Position numbers and translations under genes: made by a program. The notes under the pieces are model-generated. The model was not told the origin of the DNA and did no database searches. It saw nothing but the letters and a program-made list of their open reading frames with translations. Shown here piece after piece: positions 1 to 9,999 of a stretch of DNA of 64,000 nucleotides (its first letter is position 1; each line of letters begins with the position of its first letter). The DNA is from Phycisphaerales bacterium (GTDB taxonomy: Bacteria > Planctomycetota > Phycisphaerae > Phycisphaerales > UBA1924), in assembly GCA_020845755.1 (NCBI GenBank), contig JADLFE010000036.1:39672-103671 (forward strand), read 5' to 3'.

Positions 1-2737
1 TCTGTCGGAACTGCGTGAAGACAAGCGCCTGCTCGCCTTCGGCCAGCACCTCGTCGAGGAGTTCCAGCAATCGCACGCACTTGCCCGAGCGTTCGGGTTC
101 GATCTGGCGTGCGGGGCGGCCGTCGCTGGCCTCGTGGTCCTTGAGGAATTGCGACGGGTGATTGCAGATCTGCTTGAGTTTGATGAGCGCCGCGAGCACC
201 AGGCCCCGGCGGTGGATGCCCTCGGCGTGGTCGACCTCGGTGAGCATCCGGCGCACGCACGTCTCGTAGAGCGATGCTTGTTCGCTGGTGAGGTGGCAGA
301 AGTCGCGTGTTTCGAGTTTCTCTGGAAGGTCGGCGACCACGGTCGGGTCGCTCTTGAGTCGGCGCAAGACAAACGGGCGGACCAGCCCGCGGAGTTGATC
401 CGCGCATGACTTGTCGCGGTAGCGTTCGATCGGGACGGCAAAGCGTGTGCGGAAGGTGTGGGCCGAACCCAGGTAGCCCGGATTCAGGAAGTCCATCACC
501 GACCACAACTCCGACAGGCGATTCTCGACGGGCGTGCCGGTGAGCGCGACGCGGCGCTCCGCGGAGAATCCGCGCACCGCCTGCGACTGCTTGGCTATCG
601 GGTTCTTGATGTACTGGGCCTCGTCGAGCACGATGCGTCCCCACGAGACCTTGCCGAGTTCTTCCTTATCCCGATGCGCCAGGGAGTATGTCGTGACGAC
701 AAGATCGCTCTGCTGGGCCGCGTCGATGAGTTCCTGGCCCGATTGCCGCTCCAGCCCATGGTGGACAAGCACGCGGAGTTCGGGGCAGAAGCGGCGCGTC
801 TCGTGGAGCCAGTTTCCCACGACCGACATCGGCGCGACCAGTAGCGTCGGGAGCACGTTCGGAGCTGAATCGCCCAGCGACGGCTGGCCTTCCACCGCCT
901 GCCGCTCGAGCGCCAGCAGGGCCAGGAGTTGGATCGTCTTGCCCAGGCCCATGTCGTCCGCCAGGCACGCGCCGAGCCCCAGCCGCTCCAGGAAGAACAG
1001 CCACGACAGGCCGCGGACCTGGTATGGGCGCAGCGTGCCGCGGAAACTCTTGGGGGTGTCGAGGATCTCGATGCCCTGGCCCGCTTGGCCGTTGAGCATC
1101 GCCGCAACCCAGCCGGTGGCTTCGAGCCCGACGACGGGGATGCCGGTCTGCTTCAGGTCCGTGCCGTACGCCATGCGCAGTGCGTCGGCGACGCGCATCT
1201 CGCCGCCCGGGTTCTCGCGGATGAAGCGGATCGCGGCCTGCACGTCCTCGGGGCGGACCTCGACCCAGCGTCCGTTCACGCGCACCAGGGGCGTCTTCTT
1301 GGCCGCGAGTTGTTCGAACTCGTGGAGCGTCAGCGACGTGTCTCCCAGGGCGATTTCCCAGCGGTACTTCACGAGGGCGCCCATGCCCAGTTTCGGGGTG
1401 GCGGCGGTAGTGGAGCCCGCGCTGGCGGAACCTCCCGGGAGGGTGGCATCGCTCTCGACGCGGAGGCGAGCGCCCAGGCGTGCCATCGGCGAGTCCCACC
1501 AGTCAGGGACGATCACGCCGAAGCCCTGCTCGATCAGGATCGGGCGCTGCTCGCGGAGGAAGTCGTAGGCCTGCTTGGTGGTCAGCGCGATCGTCGCGGG
1601 CTGCGCGTCCTCTAGCGCGCCCTCGAGCACGCGGTACAGACGCGAGGCGCGACCGAGTTCCTTCAGCAGAAGTTCCTGCGGCGCGTCAACGCGCTTGCCC
1701 TCGACCGTCAGGTGCTGCCCCGGGAGGAGCCAGATGTCCTCGGCGTCGATCAGGAGGGTCGGTCGATCGACCGACTGCAGGTGGAAGGAGATCGTCCACT
1801 CCGCGTCGTTCTCGCCGCCGGACGTCCGCGATGCGCCGCCGCCCGGAAGCGTATCGGGGATGGGCTCGGCGAGGCGCAAGCACAGGCGCCACGCGCTGCT
1901 CACGCCGCGATCATCAAGCCCCGCAACCCAGGTGCGCACGCGGCGGATCGTGTCCTGACGCGACGCCGACGTGCTTGGAACAGCTGTCGCGTCGCCCAGA
2001 AGCCCGCTGAGCCACCCGACCTGGGCGTCGGCCTGCGGCGAGCGTTCGCCCAGCGCGCCGATCATGTCTTCACGCTTGAGCGTCTGTCGCGCCAACGCAT
2101 CGATCTCTCGCGTCAGAAATTCGCGGACGATGAGCGCTGGATCGTGACCCAGATCGTCCACGCCCGCGCGGGCCGCCGGCGGCATGGATGTGATGAGTAC
2201 GCCCAGACGTTCGGCGGTCGCCTCGTCGCTGGTCCACGGCGCCCACATCGCCGTCAATTCGCCCGATGCCTGCTGGCACAGCATCGGCACGAAGCGCTCC
2301 TGTGCGAGCAGGTGCCCGGCCATGCGGGCGCACGCCGCGAAGAACTCGAGCGATTTGCCGATCGAAAGCGTCGCGTGTTCTTGTTCCGATGCGTCTACGA
2401 GCGCGTCCAGCGTGCGTTCGGCCTCACCCGCCGGCACCACCAGCGACGGCACCTCGAATGTGCCCACGCCGTCGGCTCCGGTCGCGGGTTGGCCCAGCGC
2501 CAACGCCGCGCGGGGCGAGGGGAGAGGGCGGCCTCCCGCCACCGGGAGTTTCACCACCGCAGGCGCTGCGGCGAGTTCATGTGCTACGCCGCACCGACGG
2601 ACGAGCACACCCAAGCCCTCTGCGCTCATCGCGAAGGGGTGGGCGCGATCCTCGGCGAGCGTGTTGGTGCCGCGCTCGCCGGACAGGCTTTCAGCGAATA
2701 GTCGCAGCCCGCCACCGGACCAGCAGGCATGAATCAC
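1..2737 (-). CDS. SNF2-family DEAD/DEAH-box helicase (C-terminus cut by window edge)
   Basis: ATP-dependent DNA translocase/helicase of the bacterial SNF2 type. About 912 codons are visible, and the frame runs off the left edge just after helicase C-domain residues reading VFTQFRQ. Counting from a GTG at 2737, Walker A is DDMGLGKTIQ with Lys near residue 600, Walker B is LDEAQYIKNP with Asp near 705, and motif III is ALTGTPVEN. The roughly 550 residues before the ATPase core resemble the SNF2-associated N-terminal domain of large bacterial members. The start is uncertain: a GGGGAG sits 13 nt upstream of GTG 2737, and an in-frame TTG at 2746 is equally possible. tRNA-Lys lies directly upstream on the same strand. 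Motifs V and VI of the second RecA lobe lie outside the window. Such proteins act in DNA repair, transcription recycling or phage defence; nothing here decides which. Confidence 0.93.
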   Translation of the reverse strand, partial: MIHACWSGGGLRLFAESLSGERGTNTLAEDRAHPFAMSAEGLGVLVRRCGVAHELAAAPAVVKLPVAGGRPLPSPRAALALGQPATGADGVGTFEVPSLVVPAGEAERTLDALVDASEQEHATLSIGKSLEFFAACARMAGHLLAQERFVPMLCQQASGELTAMWAPWTSDEATAERLGVLITSMPPAARAGVDDLGHDPALIVREFLTREIDALARQTLKREDMIGALGERSPQADAQVGWLSGLLGDATAVPSTSASRQDTIRRVRTWVAGLDDRGVSSAWRLCLRLAEPIPDTLPGGGASRTSGGENDAEWTISFHLQSVDRPTLLIDAEDIWLLPGQHLTVEGKRVDAPQELLLKELGRASRLYRVLEGALEDAQPATIALTTKQAYDFLREQRPILIEQGFGVIVPDWWDSPMARLGARLRVESDATLPGGSASAGSTTAATPKLGMGALVKYRWEIALGDTSLTLHEFEQLAAKKTPLVRVNGRWVEVRPEDVQAAIRFIRENPGGEMRVADALRMAYGTDLKQTGIPVVGLEATGWVAAMLNGQAGQGIEILDTPKSFRGTLRPYQVRGLSWLFFLERLGLGACLADDMGLGKTIQLLALLALERQAVEGQPSLGDSAPNVLPTLLVAPMSVVGNWLHETRRFCPELRVLVHHGLERQSGQELIDAAQQSDLVVTTYSLAHRDKEELGKVSWGRIVLDEAQYIKNPIAKQSQAVRGFSAERRVALTGTPVENRLSELWSVMDFLNPGYLGSAHTFRTRFAVPIERYRDKSCADQLRGLVRPFVLRRLKSDPTVVADLPEKLETRDFCHLTSEQASLYETCVRRMLTEVDHAEGIHRRGLVLAALIKLKQICNHPSQFLKDHEASDGRPARQIEPERSGKCVRLLELLDEVLAEGEQALVFTQFRQ

Positions 2738-2794
2738 GGCTTGCAACGCACTCCCCCGCGGAATAGCCCCGCCGCGGCCGGCGAGGCGATGGAA

Positions 2795-2867
2795 TGAGGG
2801 CGCAGGGACTCGAACCCTGGACCCGCGGCTTAAAAGGCCGATGCTCTACCAACTGAGCTACGCCCTC
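2795..2867 (-). tRNA. tRNA-Lys (anticodon TTT)
   Basis: A 73-nt cloverleaf reads on the minus strand. The acceptor stem is GAGGGCG/CGCCCTC, the D stem GCTC/GAGC, and the anticodon loop CTTTTAA gives anticodon TTT. The T arm is CAGGG-TTCGAGT-CCCTG and the discriminator base is A. The first anticodon-stem pair (27:43) looks mismatched (T-C). CCA is not encoded. It lies between the protease terminator and the SNF2 helicase start, on the helicase strand. Confidence 0.95.
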
Positions 2868-2942
2868 ATGTCGGACCAGTGCCCATCATAGGTCGCACCC
2901 CCACGCCGCCGACACCCGCCTCGATTGTTTGCTCTCCCGCAT

Positions 2943-2973
2943 AGAAAAACGCCCCGACCATGCGGCCGGGGCG
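2943..2973 (-). terminator. Rho-independent terminator of the protease gene
   Basis: Read on the minus strand, a perfect 7-bp stem CGCCCCG/CGGGGCG with a 10-nt loop is followed at once by TTTTTC. It lies 27 bp past the stop codon of the subtilisin-like protease, so it most likely ends that transcript and insulates tRNA-Lys and the helicase gene. Confidence 0.85.
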
Positions 2974-2999
2974 TCGGAGGGCGGGTTCGGGATCGTGGA

Positions 3000-5900
3000 T
3001 CAGAATCCGGCGTCGATGCCAAGCGGCGTTCCCAGTGTCTGGAACGCACCCGGGAAGAACGCGTCGGAGTGTGTCATGCTCGCCACGATCGGCGAAGAGC
3101 TCTTCACCGTGATGCCATAGAACGCATCGACCAGACGGCGTGAGCCGGTCACGAGGTCATGGACGTTGACGTCGACGGTCTGGCGGCTCGGGAGCGACAT
3201 GCGGAACGTCTCTGAGCCCAGGCCGTTGTCGTAGAACAGAGTCACCTCGCACAGCACCGACGACGAGGTCGGGTTGTAGAGTTTGAGCGATTCGGTCACG
3301 GCGCTGCCGGACGCCGGGCGGAATCCTTCGCCGAATCCCCACAAGGAGTAGGCCTTGTCGGTGAGCATCGTTCCCAGGCCCTCGCCATAGGCCAGCGCCG
3401 AGCGGCTGACCGTGATGGGCCCCGACGCCTCGTAACTCACCGCGTAGTTGAGGCCGGTCGGGAAGGACGGGAGCGTCGCGAGATCAAGGGTCTTGCGTCC
3501 CTGGGCGGGCACGGTCAAAACCCAGCGGTACGCCGATCCGTTCGAGAACACGAAACTGAGGGTGACATCGACGGATTTGGTGTCCGTGTTGAGGAACTGC
3601 AGGTTCTCGTCGGTCGTGCTCACGTTGAGCGAGCCTTCGGGGAGCACCCCCTTGGTCGCGCCGCCGCTGGCGTCGCCAGCGAAACCGTCCGCAGCGTGGT
3701 TGGTCGAGTCATAATGCGTCATCGCGGCGACCAGCGAGGCGCCGTCTGAGACAACCCGCACGCCGTAGGTTCCGACCAGGACGGCGTCCTCGGCGTTGAA
3801 ATTCCAACCGCCGCGCCGGTACGCACCGAGTTCCTGGGTGAGGACGATGGGCGAGCCGCCGCCCTCGGGGTAGAGGTAGGTGGTGATCTTGGCGGGCTGG
3901 TTCGTGATGTTGGTGAAGAGGATCAGGTCGGTGACGCCGTCCGAACCGTCGGACTTGGCCACACCGCCGAAGGTCCACGAGTTTGACACGCGAGTGGTGA
4001 AGGCTTCTCCGACGGCGGCGCGGGTGCCCGCCAGGATGAACTGGTCGTAGTGGCTGAAGGTTGCCGCCACCGGGAGTTGGCTGCGGATCTCGAGCGAATA
4101 AGGCGTGTCCTTGCGGACCAGGAGCTCGTTGCGTGCGTACATGCCCGGGTCGGTGATCGTGACACCGCCGCGTTCGCCGGCGCCGAGGGTGATGTCGGCG
4201 ATGACCTCATCGCGTTGGGCGGTCGGATCGCTGGGGTTGTATTCGTAGCGAGCGATGACAACGACGCGCGAGGGGTCGTCGTTGGTGTTGACCATGGGGA
4301 TGAAGGTGTAGGTCTCGGCGTTGGCGTAGCCCTCGGGGTAGTACTCGCGGTAGGGGAGTTGTGCGATCGACACGCTGGTCGAGCCGTCGGGCTGCAGGAG
4401 CGTCTCGCTCGCGGGGCTGGCCGGGTCGGCGGCCAGGTGCCCGCCGCCGGTGTTGCTGTTGAGCATGTCGTACATCTGCGCGACCAGTGTTGGATTGTCG
4501 CCGACGAAGATGAAGTAGCGGAACGAGGCCGAGTTGCTGTTGCCGCCCGCGCCGCTGAGCGAGCCCAGGTCAAAGCCGATGGAGAGCAGGCTGTCGGATG
4601 ACGAACCGTCGGGGTCGTTCCGTGGGAGCGACAGCAATTGCTCGGGGTCGCGCAGGTCGGTGAGCGTGCTCAGGATGTTGACGGTGGCGCGGGTCTCGCT
4701 CGCCGCGGCCGCCAAGGCCACGGTTAGGCCGTTGGGATAGAGGTTGTTGGCGAACGAGGCGCTGGCGAATGGGCGTGTCGCGTCCAGGTCGTTGGCGGTG
4801 TTGTTCGTGCGTGGGAAGAGGTTGGCGCCCATGTTGGGGTTGAACGCCTCCATCCACATCACGTTCTCCATCGCTTTGGCGGTGGTGTTGGAGATGCGGA
4901 CGTCGATCGCGACAAAGGAATCATTGATCCCGAATGAGAGCGTCCGCTTCACGCGCAGGCCGTTGGAGAGCCCCTCGGTGACGAGGCGATTGTTGAACGA
5001 ATCACTCTGGTCCTCGATCGACATGGGCATGTCGATCCGGTCGAGGCCACCGTTGGAATTGTCGAAACCGTACGAGTTGCGGAAGTAGGTGCCCGACGCC
5101 GTCGCCCCGAAATAGGTGGTGGGCGTTGCGCTGGAGTTTGAGGAGTTGAAGAGCAGTTCGGTGCCGCGGTACGAGAGTCCGGTCGCGGGGTTGGTCGGCC
5201 CGGACAGCAGCGTGCCGCCGGCGTTGATACCCAGACCGAGCACCGACCCGGTCGCCGACAACGCCGGGTCCGAGACGCCGGTCACGATCGTGATGCCCAG
5301 GCGGTAGTTTCCTGTCGTCGCGGCGAGCCGGCCCGTGGTGACATTGAACGGGTCATAGTCCATGTTGGAGTTTTCGGAGACGGCGATGTAGAAGGTCCCG
5401 CCGTCGACCACCAGGAAGTTCTGGAGGAGCGCGCCTTGGGCGTTGGGGAGTGAGGCGCGGGTGATCTCGGTTCCCGCGGCGTTGAAGAGGCGAAGGCCCA
5501 GGTCGGCCGTACCCGCCGTCTGTGCCCGGAAACTCAGGGTCGAACCGCTCGAGATGGTCATCTTGAAGATGTCTCGGTCCAACTGCCCGAACCCGCCGTC
5601 GCCGATGAAGGCGTCGATGTTCGCGCTCCCGCCCGCCAGGGCGGCGTCAATGTCCCGGGCCGTCTCGGGCGTGTCGTTGGACTCGAACGCCCCGAAGATG
5701 TTGTTGGTGAGCGTGAGCTGCAATTCCCACGCGATGAGTGTGCCAACGTTCCCGCCGGCCATGTCCGTGATGACCAGCGTCCAGGTGCCCAGCGCGCTGT
5801 AGCCGTCGAAGGTCGAGAGTGGCTGGTCAGGCTTGAACGAGCCCGCGAACGGCGCGGAGCCCGCCGAGATCGGCGTCGCCACATCGTCGTCGAAGAGCGT

Positions 5901-8420
5901 GTTGGTGAAGTCCTGCCCGTTGAACCCGCGCCGGTTGGCGAGCACGACGCTGCGGCCGTTGGGCGCGATCAGCGTCATGATGAGGTCGCTGTCGTATTCG
6001 TGTGTCAGGTTGATCTTGATGTTCGCGTCCAGCACCTGGCGCGAATCCGTGACCACGATCGAACTGCTGGTCGAGCCCGACGACCCGCTCGATGGGATAT
6101 TCAGCGGTGTGGGGATGTTCGCGTCCAGGATCAACTGGTCGTTCCCGATCAGATCGACCGCGAACTTCAGCGTGTACGAGCCGGTCGACTGCGACGTTCC
6201 GCTCTGCGCGACCGTCGCGTTGTACGCGCTGTTGCCGAAGCCGCTCACGCCCAGGTAGTACGTCCCGCCGGTGGTCACGAAGAAGTCGATGTAGGCGTCC
6301 TTGCCGAAGAACTGGTCGTTGATCGCAAGTTGCTCGCCGCGTGCGTTGAACAGGCGGAGGACCGAGTCGAGCGTGCTGACGGTCGCCAGGCGCTGCGCCA
6401 CGACCTCGCCGGTGATCTGCCCGCCGCGTGGGATGTCGATGCGGAACAGGTCAACGTCCTTGCCGATGTAGACCCCGTCGCCGATGGTCGCGCCGCTGAA
6501 CGTCGCGTTGCCCGAGGCGCTGAATGTTGTGAGCGTCGCCGTCGCAAGGGTGTCGTTGCTCTCGTTGCTCCCCGAGACGCCGACGACCTTGAAGTTGTAC
6601 GTCGTGTCGGTGCCCGTGGAAGGATCGCCGTTGAGCAGGTTGCCGTTGAGGTCCTTGAAATAGTCCGCGTCGAGGACCAGGCGGTACTCGTCGAGCGGTA
6701 GACGCTGCTGCGGGAAGCCGCTCGTCAGGTTGAGCGCGATGATCACCACACGCGAATCGGTGGGCGAGAGGGCCACGCCGCCGATCGGGATGACCTGGTC
6801 GTCGCCGGTGCCAAAGACATTGTCCGCCCCGTTGCGGACCAGGGATACACCGCCGGTCGCCAGCAGGGTCCCGTCGATGTCCTTGTTGAACTCGATGGTG
6901 ATCGAGCGGACCGGCGTGCCAGTGGTGCTGCTGATCTGCCCGGTGATCGGGCCCGGATCGACGCGGTGCACGATCGGCCCGTCCTTGCCGATGATCTCCA
7001 GCGCGCGGTTGATGTTCAGGCGGCCGCCCGACACGACCTTGCCCTGCAGTGCCGGCAGTGGATCGACGCTGTCGATGAGCGCGCGCCGGATCTCCTCGGG
7101 CGAGGCGTCGGGCTTGTAACTCTTGAGCAGTGCCACGGCGCCAGCCACGGTGGGCGACGAGAAACTCGTCCCGCTGATGTACTGATAGCCCGATCCCATC
7201 GAGGTCGTGTAGTTGAAGAGGCCGGGCGCGCCCAGATCGACAGTCTCCGGGCCGTAACTGCTGAACCCGGCCATGCCGTCCTGGTTGTCGGTGGCGGCGA
7301 CCGCGACCAGCCCGGGGAGGTTGTACGAAGCCGGATAGTCGGTGACGTCGGGGTCGTCGTTGTTGTACGCCGAGTTACCCGCGGCCGCGACGAACACGCC
7401 GCCCGAATCGATGAACGCCTGGATCGCGTCGCGCTCCGAGTCGTATCCCTGGGGAGCGTCCTTGTAGAAGGTGTCGCCGAACCCGCCGTAACTGTTGTTG
7501 GAGGCGACGAGGTTGTCGCCGCGCTCGCGGAGCATCGTGCAATAATCGTGCGAGCCGATGATCGCCGAGAGAACGAGGCTCCCGTAGCGATCGGCGATCT
7601 TGAGCGGGACAAGCCCGACGTTCCACGCGACGCCCGTCACGCCCAGGTTGTTGTTGCCGACAGCGCCGACCACGCCCGCGACCGCGGTGCCGTGCCCTTC
7701 CTGATCGTCGGGGTTGTTGTCCAGTTCGCCGAAGTCCCAGCCGTGGATGTCATCGACGAATCCGTTCCCGTCGTCGTCGATCCCGTTGCCGGCGATCTCG
7801 CCGGGGTTGGTCCAGATGTTCGCCTGCAGATCCGGGTGGTCCGTCTGCACGCCCGTGTCGATGATGGCGATCAGGACGTCCTGCGAGCCGATCGTCTTGT
7901 CCCACGCGTCGGTCGAGTCGATGTCGGCGTCGATCACGCCGTCCTGACCCGCGATGTTCTGCCCGACGTTCTGGTGGGTGTACTGGTTCACGAATTGCGG
8001 GTCGTTGGGCACCTGCTGTGTATGCGAGATGCGGTCCGGCTCGATGTTCACGAGCATCGGGAACTTCGCCTGGGCCCGCGCGATCGCGTCCGGCGTCACG
8101 ATCCCCGTTGTCCGCAGCGCCGCCCAACGTCCGCGCCCGATGCCATAGGCCATGTCCGCCGACACGCCCATCTCGGCCGCGATCGCCTTGGCCGTCGTCG
8201 CCGCCACGCCAACGCCGAGTTGCTGATCAAATGACAGCACCCACGACCCCGCCGCGACGTCGACCTCGACGCCGTGCCACATGCCCTTGGTCGGCGATCC
8301 CAGCAGGTCGCCGCTCGCGGTCCTGAGATTCCACGGATCGCCCGCCAGGAACATGCGGCCTTCGAGCGATTCGATCAGATTCGCCGGGCTACCGGCGACG
8401 GAAAAGCGTTGACGCGGCAT
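3000..8420 (-). CDS. Secreted subtilisin-like serine protease (S8) with P-domain and long C-terminal region
   Basis: Predicted secreted S8 endopeptidase of 1,806 residues. The catalytic triad is Asp188 (IAIIDTGVQ), His243 (EGHGTAVAG) and Ser419 (SGTSFSSP), with oxyanion Asn349 in AAAGNS. Residues 15-30 hold LIESLEGRMFLAG, the planctomycete N-terminal motif of secreted giant proteins, followed by a pro-region. After the protease domain come an Ig-like segment (about 487-615), a PPC-like domain (about 620-720), a proprotein convertase P-domain (about 775-905), a second PPC-like domain (about 911-1043) and roughly 760 residues I cannot assign. The start at 8420 is chosen because GGAG lies 9 nt upstream and the motif follows; the frame is open upstream to 9197, but that part is antisense to waaA and is not protein-like. 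A strong terminator follows the gene. Confidence 0.93.
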   Translation of the reverse strand: MPRQRFSVAGSPANLIESLEGRMFLAGDPWNLRTASGDLLGSPTKGMWHGVEVDVAAGSWVLSFDQQLGVGVAATTAKAIAAEMGVSADMAYGIGRGRWAALRTTGIVTPDAIARAQAKFPMLVNIEPDRISHTQQVPNDPQFVNQYTHQNVGQNIAGQDGVIDADIDSTDAWDKTIGSQDVLIAIIDTGVQTDHPDLQANIWTNPGEIAGNGIDDDGNGFVDDIHGWDFGELDNNPDDQEGHGTAVAGVVGAVGNNNLGVTGVAWNVGLVPLKIADRYGSLVLSAIIGSHDYCTMLRERGDNLVASNNSYGGFGDTFYKDAPQGYDSERDAIQAFIDSGGVFVAAAGNSAYNNDDPDVTDYPASYNLPGLVAVAATDNQDGMAGFSSYGPETVDLGAPGLFNYTTSMGSGYQYISGTSFSSPTVAGAVALLKSYKPDASPEEIRRALIDSVDPLPALQGKVVSGGRLNINRALEIIGKDGPIVHRVDPGPITGQISSTTGTPVRSITIEFNKDIDGTLLATGGVSLVRNGADNVFGTGDDQVIPIGGVALSPTDSRVVIIALNLTSGFPQQRLPLDEYRLVLDADYFKDLNGNLLNGDPSTGTDTTYNFKVVGVSGSNESNDTLATATLTTFSASGNATFSGATIGDGVYIGKDVDLFRIDIPRGGQITGEVVAQRLATVSTLDSVLRLFNARGEQLAINDQFFGKDAYIDFFVTTGGTYYLGVSGFGNSAYNATVAQSGTSQSTGSYTLKFAVDLIGNDQLILDANIPTPLNIPSSGSSGSTSSSIVVTDSRQVLDANIKINLTHEYDSDLIMTLIAPNGRSVVLANRRGFNGQDFTNTLFDDDVATPISAGSAPFAGSFKPDQPLSTFDGYSALGTWTLVITDMAGGNVGTLIAWELQLTLTNNIFGAFESNDTPETARDIDAALAGGSANIDAFIGDGGFGQLDRDIFKMTISSGSTLSFRAQTAGTADLGLRLFNAAGTEITRASLPNAQGALLQNFLVVDGGTFYIAVSENSNMDYDPFNVTTGRLAATTGNYRLGITIVTGVSDPALSATGSVLGLGINAGGTLLSGPTNPATGLSYRGTELLFNSSNSSATPTTYFGATASGTYFRNSYGFDNSNGGLDRIDMPMSIEDQSDSFNNRLVTEGLSNGLRVKRTLSFGINDSFVAIDVRISNTTAKAMENVMWMEAFNPNMGANLFPRTNNTANDLDATRPFASASFANNLYPNGLTVALAAAASETRATVNILSTLTDLRDPEQLLSLPRNDPDGSSSDSLLSIGFDLGSLSGAGGNSNSASFRYFIFVGDNPTLVAQMYDMLNSNTGGGHLAADPASPASETLLQPDGSTSVSIAQLPYREYYPEGYANAETYTFIPMVNTNDDPSRVVVIARYEYNPSDPTAQRDEVIADITLGAGERGGVTITDPGMYARNELLVRKDTPYSLEIRSQLPVAATFSHYDQFILAGTRAAVGEAFTTRVSNSWTFGGVAKSDGSDGVTDLILFTNITNQPAKITTYLYPEGGGSPIVLTQELGAYRRGGWNFNAEDAVLVGTYGVRVVSDGASLVAAMTHYDSTNHAADGFAGDASGGATKGVLPEGSLNVSTTDENLQFLNTDTKSVDVTLSFVFSNGSAYRWVLTVPAQGRKTLDLATLPSFPTGLNYAVSYEASGPITVSRSALAYGEGLGTMLTDKAYSLWGFGEGFRPASGSAVTESLKLYNPTSSSVLCEVTLFYDNGLGSETFRMSLPSRQTVDVNVHDLVTGSRRLVDAFYGITVKSSSPIVASMTHSDAFFPGAFQTLGTPLGIDAGF

Positions 8421-8712
8421 TCGCGAACTCCGAAAAACGAATCCAAGGGGAGCATCGGGCGCCCAAAGCGCGGCCGGCGCCGTCACGCTTCCCGCGCAAC
8501 GCCGCAACCAACCCGGAGTCAGGACCACGCCCCGACACCAAGCCCGGTGGACCTCCGCCCGAAGGCACTCACGACGGACAGGCCCGACATCCATCATTGT
8601 CACAGGAAATCGTGCCGGGCACAAGTCCACCCCGGTCCGTTCCAAACAAAGTTCTAGAATTTCCCCAAATCCCCACGCGGCCAAGACTTGGATCTTCCCC
8701 AATCCTCGCCGG

Positions 8713-9993
8713 CTAGGCCCCTCCGGGCCCGCCATTCTGACGGGTTCCGCCCCGCGTCGTCGCCGCCCGGGTCGCCCATTCCGCCAAGAGCGCCGCGTGC
8801 CGGGCACTCGCCCCCTGGTTCGCCCGGATGCACGCCCTCCCCCGCTCCGCCAGCCCCGCCCGCCCGGGTTCATCCCCGATCCACCGGTCCAGGTCAGACG
8901 CCAGGCTTCCACGGTTCGTCCGGGCGATTCCTCCCGCCGCATCAAACGCAAGCACAATGTTCGCAAAGTCAGACACCGCGGGGCCGATGAGCGTTGGCCG
9001 CCCGAGCGCAATCGGCTCGATCGGGTCCGAGCCGTACTGGTCGCCAAACGACCGCCCGACCACCACCAGTGTCGCGAGCGAATAGGCTTGGCGAAGTTCA
9101 CCGATCGAATCCAGCAGGAACCTCCCGGACGCGGGGCGTCCCGATCCGGGCTTGCTCCGTCGAACAGAGTCCGGCATGGCGGCCGCGGCCTCTTCAAACC
9201 GTTCGGGCTTGCGGGGCGCGCACAGCAGTTGCACGCCCGCCGGGCACGCCGCGTGGAGCAGCGCCTCTTCTTCGGGGCCTGTGCTTCCCGCCACGATCAG
9301 GGGTTTGGTGCGATCGATCATCAAGGCTCGCGCCAGGTCGTCCGAGCCTGCCACGGCGTCCTCGATCTTGGCCGCGTCCCACTTCATGGAGCCTGTGATC
9401 GACAGCCGCTCCTTCGCGAGGCCCATCGCCAGGAAGCGATCGGCGTAATCGCTGTCTTGTACCGCCGCGAAGGAAAGCGATTTGAAGGTGCGCCCGATCA
9501 CGCCGCGGATCCGCCGATAGCCCTTGAACGAGCGTGCGCTCAGGCGTCCGTTGATCACGCCGATCGGGATGCCCCGCGCCGCGCACGCCCCGACGAAATT
9601 CGGCCAGACCTCGAGTTCAACCAATCCGACCGCGTCGGGTCGAACCGCATCGAGAAACTTCGCAACGCTCCTCGAGAAATCGAGCGGATATCGCACGACC
9701 GTGTGATTCGCCGCGAAGAGATCGGTCGCGCGTTTCAGGCCCGTGTCGGTCGTGGCGCACACCACTACCTCGCAGGATTCGGCCAGCATCGGCACGACCT
9801 GGCGAAGCGCGTTGACCTCGCCCACCGACACCGCGTGGAGCAGCACCCGCGGGCACCGCGGCACGGGCAGCGAGGGGGTGTTGCCGAATCGTTCTGACCA
9901 CCCGCCGCGCTGCTTGCGAGCCCAGAACGGGGCCGAGATCACGCCCCCCAAGGCATAGAGCACATCGAGCGTGTTCACGCTGGTCTTCGACAT
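8713..9993 (-). CDS. waaA: 3-deoxy-D-manno-octulosonic acid (Kdo) transferase
   Basis: Inner-membrane glycosyltransferase that adds Kdo from CMP-Kdo to lipid A precursor. Its 426 residues match the usual length. The N-terminus has a short hydrophobic anchor (about 9-24) followed by basic residues. HAVSVGEV puts the conserved catalytic Glu at residue 59; LVELEVWPNF, INGRLS and VAGSTGPEEE are family motifs of the GT-B fold. The last ~25 residues are Arg/Ala/Gly-rich. ATG 9993 lies only 6 nt after the tRNA-Val 3' end, so there is no room for a Shine-Dalgarno sequence outside the tRNA; GTG at 9978 (residue 6) is an alternative start. Together with kdsA at 52006, it shows that the cell makes Kdo-containing lipopolysaccharide. 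Confidence 0.93.
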   Translation of the reverse strand: MSKTSVNTLDVLYALGGVISAPFWARKQRGGWSERFGNTPSLPVPRCPRVLLHAVSVGEVNALRQVVPMLAESCEVVVCATTDTGLKRATDLFAANHTVVRYPLDFSRSVAKFLDAVRPDAVGLVELEVWPNFVGACAARGIPIGVINGRLSARSFKGYRRIRGVIGRTFKSLSFAAVQDSDYADRFLAMGLAKERLSITGSMKWDAAKIEDAVAGSDDLARALMIDRTKPLIVAGSTGPEEEALLHAACPAGVQLLCAPRKPERFEEAAAAMPDSVRRSKPGSGRPASGRFLLDSIGELRQAYSLATLVVVGRSFGDQYGSDPIEPIALGRPTLIGPAVSDFANIVLAFDAAGGIARTNRGSLASDLDRWIGDEPGRAGLAERGRACIRANQGASARHAALLAEWATRAATTRGGTRQNGGPGGA

Positions 9994-9999
9994 CAGTAA

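Noticed and set aside
8421..9197. Upstream extension of the protease frame by 259 codons
   Set aside because: Arg/Trp/Gly-rich, antisense to waaA and unlike a signal region; the LEGRMFLAG motif and a ribosome-binding site place the start at 8420.
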